From Dactylosporangium sucinum (lineage in GTDB: Bacteria; Actinomycetota; Actinomycetes; Mycobacteriales; Micromonosporaceae): a stretch of 64,000 nt of DNA. The stretch is taken from contig NZ_BMPI01000065.1 of assembly GCF_014647515.1 (NCBI RefSeq), positions 1 to 64,000 on the forward strand, read 5' to 3'. Below, in pieces: positions 53,031 through 63,018 of the stretch (the first letter of the stretch is position 1; every line of letters starts with the position of its first letter). The translations under genes were made by a program, and so were the position numbers. The notes below the pieces were generated by a model. The model searched no databases, was not told the origin of the DNA, and saw nothing but the letters and a program-made list of their open reading frames with translations.

Positions 53031-56000
53031 CTACCACAGGGAAACGTCGTCGTCTGCTTCATCGGCCGGGTATGGATCGCTGTCGTCGATGCCCACAAGG
53101 TCTGGCGCGGTGGCGTTGCGCCGCGGAAGGGGGCGCGGTCTGATGCCCCGGTCCTCGATCCGCTGCCAGAGCGGCTCGAGAGCGGCGTCGGCGTCCAGCA
53201 GGTATTCGCTGTGCCGGACCCGGACGATGACCCATGCGGCGCGGCGCAGGTCGCGTTCACGCTGCAACGCCCGCTCGATCTCCTCGAAGCTTGTCGTGGC
53301 GGACGGGGTATCGCACTCCACCCCGAGCCGGGCGTTGTCACCGACCACGACAAGGTCGATGGTGTGCTCGGCGATCGGGTAGTTCGGCAGCGCGGCGAAC
53401 CCACGCTGGCGCAGCTGCAGGAACACCTGCTGCTGCAGCAGCGACCGGAACGGCGGCGTCAACCGTTGTGCTGGCACCAGGTCCAGCGCGGGGTCGGCGT
53501 TGAGGTCTTCCGGTGGTTGTTCCATGTAGTGCAGCAGTTCGTAGCGCATGCCACTGCTCGGCCGACGCGCCGGGTGGATGGAGTGGAACAGCCACATCTG
53601 GTCGCGGGCGCGGCTGGCCGCCACGTTGTAACGCCGCTGCACCTGCGGACCGTTGATGGCCTGCGAGGCGTCGGTCACCACCATCGACAGAAGGATCACG
53701 TCGCGTTCGGCGCCCTGGAAGTCGGTGGGCGAGCCGACCCGGATCTCGAACCTGGCCATGTCGGCGGCGCCGATGCGCTGCGACAGCATCTGGTCGATCA
53801 GCACCTTCTGCCGGCAGTCGTGCAGCACGATGACACCGATGGTTCTGCCCTGATAGCGCGGGTCGGCGACCATCCTCGACACCGCCTCCACGATCTCCTG
53901 TGCCTCGGTCGGGTTGCGCAGCGTCGCGCCGGACCCCTCCAGCACGGCGTCGGCTACCGGTACCACCTGCAGCGGGTCGAGCCGGTCGGCACCGAACTGC
54001 CGCAGCGGGATCAGGTTCGGCTCGTAGAACCGCTGCGACGACCAGCCGATGATCTCGGGCATGCAGCGGAAGTGTTCGGTCAGGCGGATCTGGTCCGGCA
54101 GCCGGGTGCTCAGCAGCTCGTAGAGGTTGGACTGGGAGTTGAAGGCGTGCCGCAGCCGTAGGTCCATCGCGGCGAGGTGCCGGTTGAGACTGAGTTGCGT
54201 GGCTCGGATCGCGTCGGGTTTGCGCTGGCCCGGCGCGCATTGGTACTCGTCGCCGATGACTACGACCCGCGGGGCGAGCCACAGCAGAAAGAGGGCGTCG
54301 ACTTCGGCCTGACTGGCCTCGTCGATGATGACGACGTCGAACGAGTCCGGGTCGGGCGGGAGGACCTCCGCGACCCGGCTGATGGGCATCACCCACGCGG
54401 GGACGGCGTGCATCGCCGACTGCATGGCGTCGCGGGCCGCGGCCTGGTGCGCGGCGCTGTGCGGGCCTTTGCCTTTGCCGGCCCGGCGCATGAAGCTGCG
54501 GTAGGACTGCAGGTCCTGCTGTTGGTGGGGTGTGAGGCGTTCCCGCCACCGCAGCGTGGCCTGCTTGGAGGCCAGTTCCGTCGTGAGCCGACCGAGGAAC
54601 TGCTCGGCTTCTTCCACGACATGCTCCAGGTGTTCGTCCGGGCCGTGTTCGCGGACCGCACGGTGGTAGATGAGGGCCCGACCCCAGTTCCAGGCGGACT
54701 CGAAGTCGTCGAGCCGGTCTGCCCAGGCGGCGTCGCCGGCAGTGGCCTGCAGCTGTGCGGCGAGTGCCGGGTGGGCTCCGGCCAGGCGATCGGCGAGTGC
54801 GCTGCGCTCTTCGTGGACCCGCCGCTCGTCCCATGCCACCTCGATTGCGGTGAAGGCCTTGGCGTAGCCGACCAGGTCGCGTCCGCGCAGCGCTGCTGCC
54901 AGGTCGGCGGTCTCCGGGGCTGCGTCGGGCAGCAGCGAGAAGCTGGCGAGTCCGGCGACGTGCCGGTCCAGCTGCTGCGCGGCTTGGTGGCCGGCGATGA
55001 CGGTGGGAGTGCTGCGCACGACGCGCACGAGCAGATCCCAGTCGTGGATGCTGCGGATGGTGAACGGGATATCGGCCCGGTGCAGCAGATGCTCGATGGT
55101 GTCGCGTGTGTCGCCGAGTTTGCGCAGGGCGCTGATGCCGCCGGCGAGGTCGTGCACCCGGGCGAAGCGCCGTCGCAGGGAGCCGCCGGCCGGCTGCGCG
55201 CTGCTATCGGTCCAGTTCGACCAGTCCTCGAGGACGGCGGTGACGGCCTGGTCGGCCTGCAGGACGGTGACCAGGGCGGTGAGGTCGCGCGTGGTGTGCG
55301 GCTGGGCCCCGTCCACGGTGCACGACTCGAGCAGCTCGGCGGCATCGGCCTGGGCCGGCGCCGGCCGGAACCGGCGGATCCGGCCGCCCCGTGATACGTA
55401 CGTCCGCAACCGCTTGGCCTGGCCGAGCAAACGCCCCGGTGGCGTGCCGGCGTCGAGCTCGACGTCGTGGGCGGCGAGGACGGCCGAGGCGGCGTCCATG
55501 AGCGGCCGGAGCCGCATGACATCGTCGAATAGCATGGCCAGGGACGCCGGATCGCGGCGGCTCAGGATCGCCGCGGCCGTCTTGCGCTGCCAATCGTCGA
55601 TCGGCCAGTCGTCGATGAGCTCCACGAGTCCGGACCTGCGCAGGACCGTCGCCGCGGCGTTGACCTCAACGGTCAGCGCCGTGATCAGACCGTCGGTGAA
55701 CCGGGCCAGGGAGAGCCCAGCGGGATCGGGGCCCGGGTGCGCGCCGAGGATCTGCTGCGCTTGGGTCAGTGCATCGAACGCGGCCTGCAGCTCGGCCGGT
55801 CTCGGCAGCTGCCCTGGGTCGGGCATTGCTTGACCGGCCCGTCTCGCTTGCTCAGGCGTTGCGGTTGCCAAGAGAGCGCGCAGTCGTTGCATCTCCGGGC
55901 CGGTCAGCGGCGGCTCGGCGGGTGCATCCGTCGGCAACGGGTCGATCCACGCGTACCGCTCCCGGCCGGCGTTGATGGCCGTCACCAGCTCCACCAGCGT

Positions 56001-57500
56001 CCCGCCGTAACCGGGGGCGATCTCCGGGTGCCTGGTGTGCTCGGCCTCCCGCGACAAACGCAGCGCATGATCAACGGCGTCGAGCCGCTTCTTCGCCCGG
56101 TCACGCTGGCGTTGAATGCGTGCGATGTCACGCTGCAGCGACTCGACGCTGGCAGTCGCGGCCAGCTCGGTCAGGGCAGCGATACCGCGATCCAGTTCGT
56201 CGCCGCCACCTCGGGACCTGGTCATCGGCACGCACAACGGCCGCACGGGCTCCGGCAGTTTGTCCCGCAAGACCCGCAGCGCTTCGTCCTTCTCGCTGGT
56301 GACGAGCACGCGGACACCCTCGGCCAGCAACGCCGTGAGCAGGTTGACGATGGTGTGCGTTTTGCCCGTGCCGGGCGGGCCCTGCACCACGACGCCGGTG
56401 TCCTCCCGGAGCTTCCCGATGATCCGCAACTGCTGCTCGTTGGCCGGCAACGGCAGCAACGGATCGTCGCGGAACAACGGCCGCTCGTGACGCGTGGCAC
56501 GCGGCCAGTGCATCCGCTGCTCAACGTCCAGCTGCATAACCAGTTGCGCCAGCCCTAGCGGCACCGCCGCACCTGGCTGGTCCAGCGCCTCAGCGATGCG
56601 CCCGTAAAACGCCTCCAGTCCAGTCTTGTCCCGCTGCCGTAGGACCAACGCTGGTGATGCAGTGACCGTGACCGCACCGTCGGGTTCCGGCACCCGATCG
56701 CCACGGCCGTGCGCATCGAACCTCACCGGCGCGGACCAGGCACGACCGCACCAGCGGCTCAACCACGCCTCCGTCGTCGCCTCGAGCGGACCGCCGTCCG
56801 GGCCGTCGACGACCTTCCACGACGAACCACCGCCCGGTGGCCGGAACCCGTGGACCGACGCCAGGAACTCCTGATCCTCGACGCGAGGTCGCACGCCGCG
56901 CGGCAGGACCACACGCAACGCCTCGGTGCCCTGGTCGAGCTCGATCGTCACGTCCCAGACCAGCACATGCCGGCACACGGCATTGCCTCGTGCGTCGACG
57001 GCGCTCACCAACCCCACACCCAGTACCAGTTCGTGGGATTCCTGCTGCTCTGCTGCGCTGCGTCGTAGGTCGCGCAACTGTTCGTAGTGTGCCCGGCGGC
57101 CCGGGCGATCGTGGTCCAGCTCGTCGGTAGCCCACCGTTGCCACCGTTCGTACCAGGCCTCGAAGGCGTCTAGGACGGCGTCCGGCACCGACGGTTCACC
57201 TCGCACCGGCCGCAGCTGTGGCCACGGCTGCTCCACGCGGGTAAGATCGCGGCGGTCGATGCGGCCGCGTAGAATATCTGGCAGTGTTGGCGGCCTGGCC
57301 GGAGACTCGCGTTCAGCGAGCATGATCGTATTGCCTGGTGGGAGCTCCTCGGGAAGCCAGATCGGTTTGTCCGGCCTGATGTCACGTACCATCGTCCGGC
57401 GGCTGCGCAGCTGATCCAGCAGGTGCGTGACAAGTGCCCGGGTGAGTGTCCGCACGTCAGCATTCGTTGTCGATCTCGACTCCAAGGCACGCCTCCCCAC
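53031..57500 (-). CDS. Giant SF1 helicase with C-terminal restriction-endonuclease-like domain
   Basis: 1489 residues from GTG 57500; TTG 57485, seven bases after GGAGG, is an equally good start. Residues about 1-330 hold a variable N-terminal region. The SF1 (AAA_11/AAA_12) helicase has Walker A VVVQGPPGTGKTHTIVN (about 372), a long coiled insertion (430-1030), Walker B FDVVIIDEASQAEVDALF (about 1058), GDEYQCAPGQR, and motifs GAERDVILLSMV and YNVAASRARDQ. Residues about 1370-1450 form a Vsr/MTES_1575/DUF559-like nuclease (HTIDLVVVGDNARLGVECD, then AWVIVRVRHSEYL). The protein would load on nucleic acid, move and cut. Helicase-nuclease fusions of this size are common in defence islands. Confidence 0.88.
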   Translation of the reverse strand: MGRRALESRSTTNADVRTLTRALVTHLLDQLRSRRTMVRDIRPDKPIWLPEELPPGNTIMLAERESPARPPTLPDILRGRIDRRDLTRVEQPWPQLRPVRGEPSVPDAVLDAFEAWYERWQRWATDELDHDRPGRRAHYEQLRDLRRSAAEQQESHELVLGVGLVSAVDARGNAVCRHVLVWDVTIELDQGTEALRVVLPRGVRPRVEDQEFLASVHGFRPPGGGSSWKVVDGPDGGPLEATTEAWLSRWCGRAWSAPVRFDAHGRGDRVPEPDGAVTVTASPALVLRQRDKTGLEAFYGRIAEALDQPGAAVPLGLAQLVMQLDVEQRMHWPRATRHERPLFRDDPLLPLPANEQQLRIIGKLREDTGVVVQGPPGTGKTHTIVNLLTALLAEGVRVLVTSEKDEALRVLRDKLPEPVRPLCVPMTRSRGGGDELDRGIAALTELAATASVESLQRDIARIQRQRDRAKKRLDAVDHALRLSREAEHTRHPEIAPGYGGTLVELVTAINAGRERYAWIDPLPTDAPAEPPLTGPEMQRLRALLATATPEQARRAGQAMPDPGQLPRPAELQAAFDALTQAQQILGAHPGPDPAGLSLARFTDGLITALTVEVNAAATVLRRSGLVELIDDWPIDDWQRKTAAAILSRRDPASLAMLFDDVMRLRPLMDAASAVLAAHDVELDAGTPPGRLLGQAKRLRTYVSRGGRIRRFRPAPAQADAAELLESCTVDGAQPHTTRDLTALVTVLQADQAVTAVLEDWSNWTDSSAQPAGGSLRRRFARVHDLAGGISALRKLGDTRDTIEHLLHRADIPFTIRSIHDWDLLVRVVRSTPTVIAGHQAAQQLDRHVAGLASFSLLPDAAPETADLAAALRGRDLVGYAKAFTAIEVAWDERRVHEERSALADRLAGAHPALAAQLQATAGDAAWADRLDDFESAWNWGRALIYHRAVREHGPDEHLEHVVEEAEQFLGRLTTELASKQATLRWRERLTPHQQQDLQSYRSFMRRAGKGKGPHSAAHQAAARDAMQSAMHAVPAWVMPISRVAEVLPPDPDSFDVVIIDEASQAEVDALFLLWLAPRVVVIGDEYQCAPGQRKPDAIRATQLSLNRHLAAMDLRLRHAFNSQSNLYELLSTRLPDQIRLTEHFRCMPEIIGWSSQRFYEPNLIPLRQFGADRLDPLQVVPVADAVLEGSGATLRNPTEAQEIVEAVSRMVADPRYQGRTIGVIVLHDCRQKVLIDQMLSQRIGAADMARFEIRVGSPTDFQGAERDVILLSMVVTDASQAINGPQVQRRYNVAASRARDQMWLFHSIHPARRPSSGMRYELLHYMEQPPEDLNADPALDLVPAQRLTPPFRSLLQQQVFLQLRQRGFAALPNYPIAEHTIDLVVVGDNARLGVECDTPSATTSFEEIERALQRERDLRRAAWVIVRVRHSEYLLDADAALEPLWQRIEDRGIRPRPLPRRNATAPDLVGIDDSDPYPADEADDDVSLW

Positions 57501-58187
57501 TAGCCAGCCACACAGAATGCATTAGTCTCACTACGTTGGGCAATGGCTGCGGCGAACGACGCGGATGAATGAATGCTCATCCGGCCAGCTGCGGACCAAG
57601 TCGACGTTCTCACCGGCGTCGCACCCGTCGCTATAGAGAGACGCCAGCGCCAGGAGCATCTCGAGGGTGCGGACGCCGCCAGCGGGTTGATCCGCACGAA
57701 CGGGCTGTCACGACGGACAGGCGCACGCCGATCTTGGGATCGCCAAAGTCGCAGCAGTCGAGGGCGGTTCGCCGAGGCGACGGCTGTAATGCCGGATCTA
57801 GGCGCGACGGCGGCAATGCCGCTCGCCGTGTGCACGCTTCACTGCAAAGATCATCGACCAGTACCGGGCCGCCCAAGGACGCTGACAGGACCAGCAGTCC
57901 GGAAGTATCCTGACGAACAAAGCACGGCACAAGGCCAGCGCTTCGGGCCAAGGCTGGTCAGTTGGTATCCCTTCTTCTATGTCGAAATCCTTGACCCATG
58001 GATGCCAGCGGCCAGCGCAGTGGCGCCGATCGAGCTCTTGCCCGGTAGACGGGGAACGCTTCCGCTGGCGACCGTGCGGTTCCGGGCTCAAGGAGTCGTC
58101 GCTTGGTGGCCACGTCGCGAGCGGCGGCATGGCAGGGCTTCTGGCGCGTCGTGGCCAGGGCACATGCGGCTGCATGTCGACGTGAAG
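57501..58187 (-). pseudogene. Degenerate coding sequence between helicase and gajB
   Basis: On the minus strand protein-like pieces occur in shifting frames: HPWVKDFDIEEGIPTDQPWP then EALALCRALFVRILPD (about 58010-57900), PFVRINPLAAS (about 57700), and LEMLLALASLYSDGCDAGEN then VDLVRSWPDEHSFIRVVRR with a stop at 57529-57531. The last piece ends just before the helicase start, on its strand, like an upstream operon member. No family is recognised. At least two frameshifts are needed to join the pieces, so I call it a pseudogene; a sequencing error is the other possibility. Confidence 0.45.
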
Positions 58188-60074
58188 CTACGTCGTGGGA
58201 GTGGACGCGGCGGCGAGGTCGTTGAGGATTTCGTTCAGTGTCAGTGGCTGGTCGGTGAGTTGGTTGACCTTGAGGGCTAGGATTGCTGCCTCGACGTTGG
58301 CGGCGTAGATGACGACGGCGAGTTCTTCGCGGGCGCGTGAGACGCAGACGTACAGCAGGCGCCGGGTCCGGTCGACCGCGTTGTCTTTGCCGTTTGCGGT
58401 GTTCTCCCGGTCTGTGGCGGACAGTTCTGTGATTCCGAGCAGCTTGTCGTACGAGAAGCTTGGGAACGGCCCTTCCGAGTCATCAATAAGCACGACGACG
58501 CGGGAGAATTCGGCGCCTTTGGTGGCGTGCTGTGTCGAGTAGGGTGACTGGCTGCTGACGTAGCGGAAGTAGCCGTCGAGCTCGCGGACGTCACAGGCCA
58601 TGAACGCGTCGAGGATTTCCCGCGTCTTGTCGCTGATGACCTGGTCGCGGTGTGGTCCTTCCGGGTCGAGGTAGCAGGCCAGCTGGGGGACCGGGTCGAT
58701 CAGCCCGTTATTGTGGGCCGTTTTGAGGGCGTGGCCGATCGACTCGGGGCCGGCGGCCGCGACGATGGTGCGCAGCGCGGCGATCGCCTCGCGGGCGGCT
58801 GTGAGCCGGGCGCGTACGACGCTTTCTCCGGTGAGGTCGCGGAGCAGGCTGCTGTGTTTGCGCAGGATCCGCAGTGCAGCGCCGTCGTTGCCGGTCTTGC
58901 ACAGCGGCAGGATGACGTTGGCGAACGGTGTGATGGGCCAGGCTGTGCCGTCGACAAATGCGGCGGCCAGAGCCGGCGGTTTCTTCGGGTGGAACGCTGT
59001 GTGCAGATTGATGAAGCCGAGCCGGCGCGCCGCGAGTTTGTGCATCGGCACAAGGATTTTCGCGCCTCCTGGCTCGTCGCTGAGCCAGTCGGTGTTCGAT
59101 GTGCGCAGCGTGAGCCACCGGCGGACAGCGTTCATGCTGTCGACACGGTCTGCGGTTGCGGGAAGGATGAAGAAGTAGGCGTGTCCGTCCGGGGTCTGTT
59201 CAGCTGGGCGTCCGTGCAGTTGCTGGTCGCCGTCGGCCGCAGCGCGGACGCGGTTGACGACTTCGAGGACGCGCCTGGAGGAGCGGAAGTTCTCCGGTTT
59301 GGTGATGAGGGTCCAGTCGGGCTCGGCCGGTATCCGGCCGATACCTGCGGGGTAGATCTGCTGCATGGGGTCGCCGAAGAAGCCGAGGCAGAAGTCGCTG
59401 CTCACCGTGCGATAGACGTGGATGAGCCCGGCGACGACGGCTGCCTCGGTGTCCTGGCTCTCGTCGACGAAGATGAACGGGAAGCGTGCGGCGACGACCT
59501 TGGCCAGCAACGGTCGCTCGATGAGCAGCTGCGGGACCATTTTCAGGATGTCGGCGTGACCGACCTGCCCTCTGCCGTAGTCGGGCCCGACGCCGTAGGT
59601 GAATGTGCGGATGGTCTTCAGCGTGGCAAGTTGTCGTTCGTACCGCGCCCGGTCACTGTTCAGCGAGTCACGTTTGGCCGCCGTCCTAGCGCTCGCGAGG
59701 TCGTCGTCGATCTCGGCGAGCTTGGCGGCGATACGCGCCTCGACCCAGGTGCCGATGTCGTGTTGGAACGGTGCGATCAGCCCCCACAGAAAGCTGTGGA
59801 TTGTGGACACGTGGACCAGCGGGTCGTCTTGAACATCACCGTGGATCTCAGCCGCGGCCACTTCGGTGTAGGTGATACACGCGATCTGCTGGGTGCGTGC
59901 ACGCAGCTGCACGCGGCGGTCCGCTGCTACATACGCCAGCGCCTTGACCAGCGATGTGGTTTTCCCGGAACCTGCCCCGGCGGTGACGACGAAGCCCGTC
60001 TTGCAGGGTTTCGCGAGCACCTCGCGGATCTGCCGGTCAGCGTCAGTGTCCGCGGTGCCTGCTCGGCCGGTCAC
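58188..60074 (-). CDS. gajB: Gabija-like UvrD/PcrA-type helicase (GajB)
   Basis: GTG 60074 overlaps the gajA stop as GTGA, so this start is chosen over the longer frame; 628 residues. UvrD-like motifs: Walker A FVVTAGAGSGKTTSLVKAL (about 32-40), IACITYTEVAAAEI (Ia), STIHSFLWGL, Walker B FIFVDESQDTE, GDPMQQIY (III), NFRSSRRVLEVVNRV (IV), ATKGAEFSRVVVL (V) and RRLLYVCVSRAREEL (VI). In Gabija, GajB senses DNA ends and nucleotide state and activates the GajA nuclease. At 628 residues it is longer than the reference GajB of about 500. Gene order and overlap fit the system. Confidence 0.85.
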   Translation of the reverse strand: MTGRAGTADTDADRQIREVLAKPCKTGFVVTAGAGSGKTTSLVKALAYVAADRRVQLRARTQQIACITYTEVAAAEIHGDVQDDPLVHVSTIHSFLWGLIAPFQHDIGTWVEARIAAKLAEIDDDLASARTAAKRDSLNSDRARYERQLATLKTIRTFTYGVGPDYGRGQVGHADILKMVPQLLIERPLLAKVVAARFPFIFVDESQDTEAAVVAGLIHVYRTVSSDFCLGFFGDPMQQIYPAGIGRIPAEPDWTLITKPENFRSSRRVLEVVNRVRAAADGDQQLHGRPAEQTPDGHAYFFILPATADRVDSMNAVRRWLTLRTSNTDWLSDEPGGAKILVPMHKLAARRLGFINLHTAFHPKKPPALAAAFVDGTAWPITPFANVILPLCKTGNDGAALRILRKHSSLLRDLTGESVVRARLTAAREAIAALRTIVAAAGPESIGHALKTAHNNGLIDPVPQLACYLDPEGPHRDQVISDKTREILDAFMACDVRELDGYFRYVSSQSPYSTQHATKGAEFSRVVVLIDDSEGPFPSFSYDKLLGITELSATDRENTANGKDNAVDRTRRLLYVCVSRAREELAVVIYAANVEAAILALKVNQLTDQPLTLNEILNDLAAASTPTT

Positions 60075-62272
60075 TCGCCCACCTCTTGGTCGAGCATCGG
60101 CAGCGCGACGACGTCGGACGCATCGACGACAACCCGGTCGCGCAGCCACAGCAGGCCTTCGACGATGTACTGAGGTCCGAGCCATTCATCGAGGTTCTTG
60201 GTGATGAGTGCGAGCGCGAAGTCAGTTTTATCGAAGCCTCTGACCCGATTGTGGATCTTCTGATGGAGCTCGTCCAGCGTCATACTCGCGGCTTTCGCAA
60301 CACGGAGACGGAGGTCTGCCTGCGCGGGCTCCTGGCACCAGGCGAGATTCTGCAGGGCGAACGCCTCTTCGAATGTCCGGCCGGCGCGGTCTTCTGTGTC
60401 GGCGCCCCACGTCACCGTCTGGCGGGTCTCGTACGCGATACGAATATGTCCACGGCCGCCATTGGTAGTGGGCGGGCACTTCTTGTCTTCGTCGAGATCG
60501 AGCAGGTCGTCGATGCTACGGATGCCCGGAATCCAGGTGGCCAGCGTCTCGTTGCTCGTGACGGCCCCTGCGACGGTGGTCATGCACGCCTTCCGCCCGT
60601 CCGCCTCTTCGTCTGGGTCCTGCTCGCTCGCTACTGAGGTCGCCCCGTGGACACTGTCGATGTCGGTGACGACCAGCGCTGGAAGTCCGAGGAAGTCCAG
60701 CAGCTTGCGGAACTTGTGCGTGAAGGCCCCTCCGACCTCGAGGATGGTGAGATGACTCGACTGCAGCTCAGGCGCTGACTGCTGGATGATCAGCGGCAGT
60801 ACCAGCCGTTCGACGTTGCCCTCGACCAGGATCGCCGCATCGGCGAAGAACAGGTCGCAATGGGTCAGCCGGAGGTACTGCCGCAGGAAGTGCCGGGTCG
60901 CGTCGCTTGTCGTGCCTTGGAACGTCATCAGGTCCTTGACGTCGGTGTGATGCAGGTTGCCGTCCGCGCCGGCCCGTTTGAAGTACCGGATCGGCTCGAA
61001 AGACTTCTCGTAGATGATGTGCGCAGAATGGGTCGTCACCACCATCTGCGTGGTGAACGCCGGATCCACCGGCGGCAGGATCTCACGGATCTTCCGGATG
61101 AAGACCTGCTGCAGCTGAGCGTGCAGATGTGCCTCAGGCTCTTCGATGAACACCAGATGGATCGGCGGCCGCTCACCCTCGGCGTCAATCCACCGGTGAT
61201 GGAAGTCCAGCACCTCGACCACCATAAAGATCAGGTTCTTGAACCCCAGGCCGTTGTACTGGTCGGGCAACGTCCGCTCCGGCGTCCCCGCGAGCCCGTC
61301 GCCTGCAGCCGGCAGAGCGTAATGTACCCGGGCTCCGCTGCTGAGGATCGTGTGCGGATTCAACGCGGCCTTCACCATCAGGCGCGGATGGACGAAGCCC
61401 GGATAGCCAAGATTGGCGAGCTTATCCAACGTCGGCTCGAACGCCTTCTCGTAGTGCGTGTTGAGGCGGCTTTCGGAGTCGGCGATGGCGGCGGCAGCCT
61501 TGAGATCATGCTCATGCTGCTCAAGATGCCGAGCGTAGAAGCCGCTCAGCTTCCGTGACAGGTTCTCGGAACGACCCCTGCTTTCCCCGTCAACGAGGTG
61601 ACGCTGAGCGTCGAGAAAGTCGACGCAGATGAGCGCGTCCAGCTTCGCGCCGAGCCCGCTCTCGTTGCCACCGAAGACGTCCGGCACGTAGCCGCCAACA
61701 GGCTCACCGTGTTCGTCACAGCGAGACGTGTCGAGGACCGCATATGTGATCTGGTACTCGCGCTGCAGCTCGCGGGTCAGATACTCCGTCAAGGTCTGCG
61801 GCCACGGTGCGTAGGCCGAGCCCTCGGGAGAATCCGTAGCCAGCGCCCGGTCGTGGCACTCAACAAAGTTTTCGATCAGCGACTTCGCGTTCTTGGGTCG
61901 ATACGACAACCGGACACCGACTAGCCCTGACTCCCAGCCCAGGTCCGGGAGGAAGTCGACAACGCGATGCAGGTTCACTTCATCGCCGGTCAGATCCAGC
62001 CAGATGTCAAGCTCGATCCGGGGGAGTCGCACATCCGGATCATCGACTGACGGGTCGAACGCATCGAACTCGGCCCAGCAGTCAGCGGTGAAGTCGTAGA
62101 GCTGGAACCGCCCCTTCTCCGACCCCAGGAACAACCGGAACACCTGTGCAGCGGAAGTCTTCCCGCTGTTGTTCGCGCCAACGAACACCGTCGTATCAGC
62201 ATCAAGATCGATACCGACGTTACGCAGTCGGCGGAAGTTCCTCACGCGGAACGTTTTGACGCGCACGCCCAC
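60071..62272 (-). CDS. gajA: Gabija-like OLD-family ATPase-TOPRIM nuclease (GajA)
   Basis: 733 residues from GTG 62272, or from GTG 62266. The ABC-type ATPase half has FRVRNFRRLRNVGIDLD, Walker A VFVGANNSGKTS (about 31-40), and Walker B/signature HLVFIEEPEAHLHAQ (Glu377-378). The TOPRIM nuclease half has Glu484 and Glu488 in ILVEGNVERLVLP, and Asp537/Asp539 in VVTDIDS. This is an OLD-family protein paired with a UvrD helicase, i.e. class 2 OLD, the Gabija arrangement. Reference GajA is about 580 residues; extra length lies in the C-terminal part. GajA nicks DNA when phage drains nucleotides. First gene of the co-directional island run. Confidence 0.87.
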   Translation of the reverse strand: MGVRVKTFRVRNFRRLRNVGIDLDADTTVFVGANNSGKTSAAQVFRLFLGSEKGRFQLYDFTADCWAEFDAFDPSVDDPDVRLPRIELDIWLDLTGDEVNLHRVVDFLPDLGWESGLVGVRLSYRPKNAKSLIENFVECHDRALATDSPEGSAYAPWPQTLTEYLTRELQREYQITYAVLDTSRCDEHGEPVGGYVPDVFGGNESGLGAKLDALICVDFLDAQRHLVDGESRGRSENLSRKLSGFYARHLEQHEHDLKAAAAIADSESRLNTHYEKAFEPTLDKLANLGYPGFVHPRLMVKAALNPHTILSSGARVHYALPAAGDGLAGTPERTLPDQYNGLGFKNLIFMVVEVLDFHHRWIDAEGERPPIHLVFIEEPEAHLHAQLQQVFIRKIREILPPVDPAFTTQMVVTTHSAHIIYEKSFEPIRYFKRAGADGNLHHTDVKDLMTFQGTTSDATRHFLRQYLRLTHCDLFFADAAILVEGNVERLVLPLIIQQSAPELQSSHLTILEVGGAFTHKFRKLLDFLGLPALVVTDIDSVHGATSVASEQDPDEEADGRKACMTTVAGAVTSNETLATWIPGIRSIDDLLDLDEDKKCPPTTNGGRGHIRIAYETRQTVTWGADTEDRAGRTFEEAFALQNLAWCQEPAQADLRLRVAKAASMTLDELHQKIHNRVRGFDKTDFALALITKNLDEWLGPQYIVEGLLWLRDRVVVDASDVVALPMLDQEVGE

Positions 62273-63018
62273 CTACCCACAGGAGTATCCGACCAACGGC
62301 ACGATAAGCGGCTTCAGGACCGCGCCATCTGAGTGGGGTTATTGCCGCATTTCGGACATCGAAGTGAGCGGCGCAGGTGGGACGATTGAAACATCGACAC
62401 CTTCCGTTCAGGGCGTCGAAAGTTCTACCGCGTCGGCGTTGAGGTATGACCCAATGGCTGACCCCTTCCGGGATGCCTGGAAACAGATTTGTCGACCGAG
62501 TCGGAGATACTTGCCCAGGCGGTAAGTAGTGTGACGATTCCGCTGCGGCGGGTATGCACCCGTGCTCTGATACTGGGCACGGCCGCACTCGTCGAGGTTG
62601 GCGGCGGGCCGCTCTGCTTACGGAAGCTCGGCCTGCCGAAATCGTGGTTATGCCACTGCGGCCGAAGTCGGGTCGGTCGGACCGCGCTAATCGCCGACCT
62701 CGAAAGTGGCCGTCATTACCGATGTGCGTCGGACCTTGCCGCCTTGCCGCGGGCCCAGAGCGCGCGCGGACGCCGTGCTCCTCGCCGAGGTCGGCGATGC
62801 TCGCGCCGCAGGTCTCGAGAGACCCGCAGTCTGCAGGCTCAGCAGGGCGATCAGGGCGAAGTCGTTGGATGCTGGCCGCCCACCCAGCCGGTGATCAACG
62901 CTTCGAACTGCAGATGGCCGAGACCGATAGTCAGCGACTCGGCCGGCACGGTCGGGCGGCGGACGTAGTCGGGCTGGTGAGTGCGGCAGGATGCCGTCGA
63001 TGACGCAGACCGGCAGCG
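62273..63018. other. Spacer upstream of gajA
   Basis: The first 200 bases are lower in GC and should hold the gajA promoter. Further right, 62500-63000, both strands are open in places and the minus strand has a short protein-like piece, SLTIGLGHLQFEALITGWVG near 62880-62940, but I cannot join it to a gene. Nothing else is supported. Confidence 0.35.
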
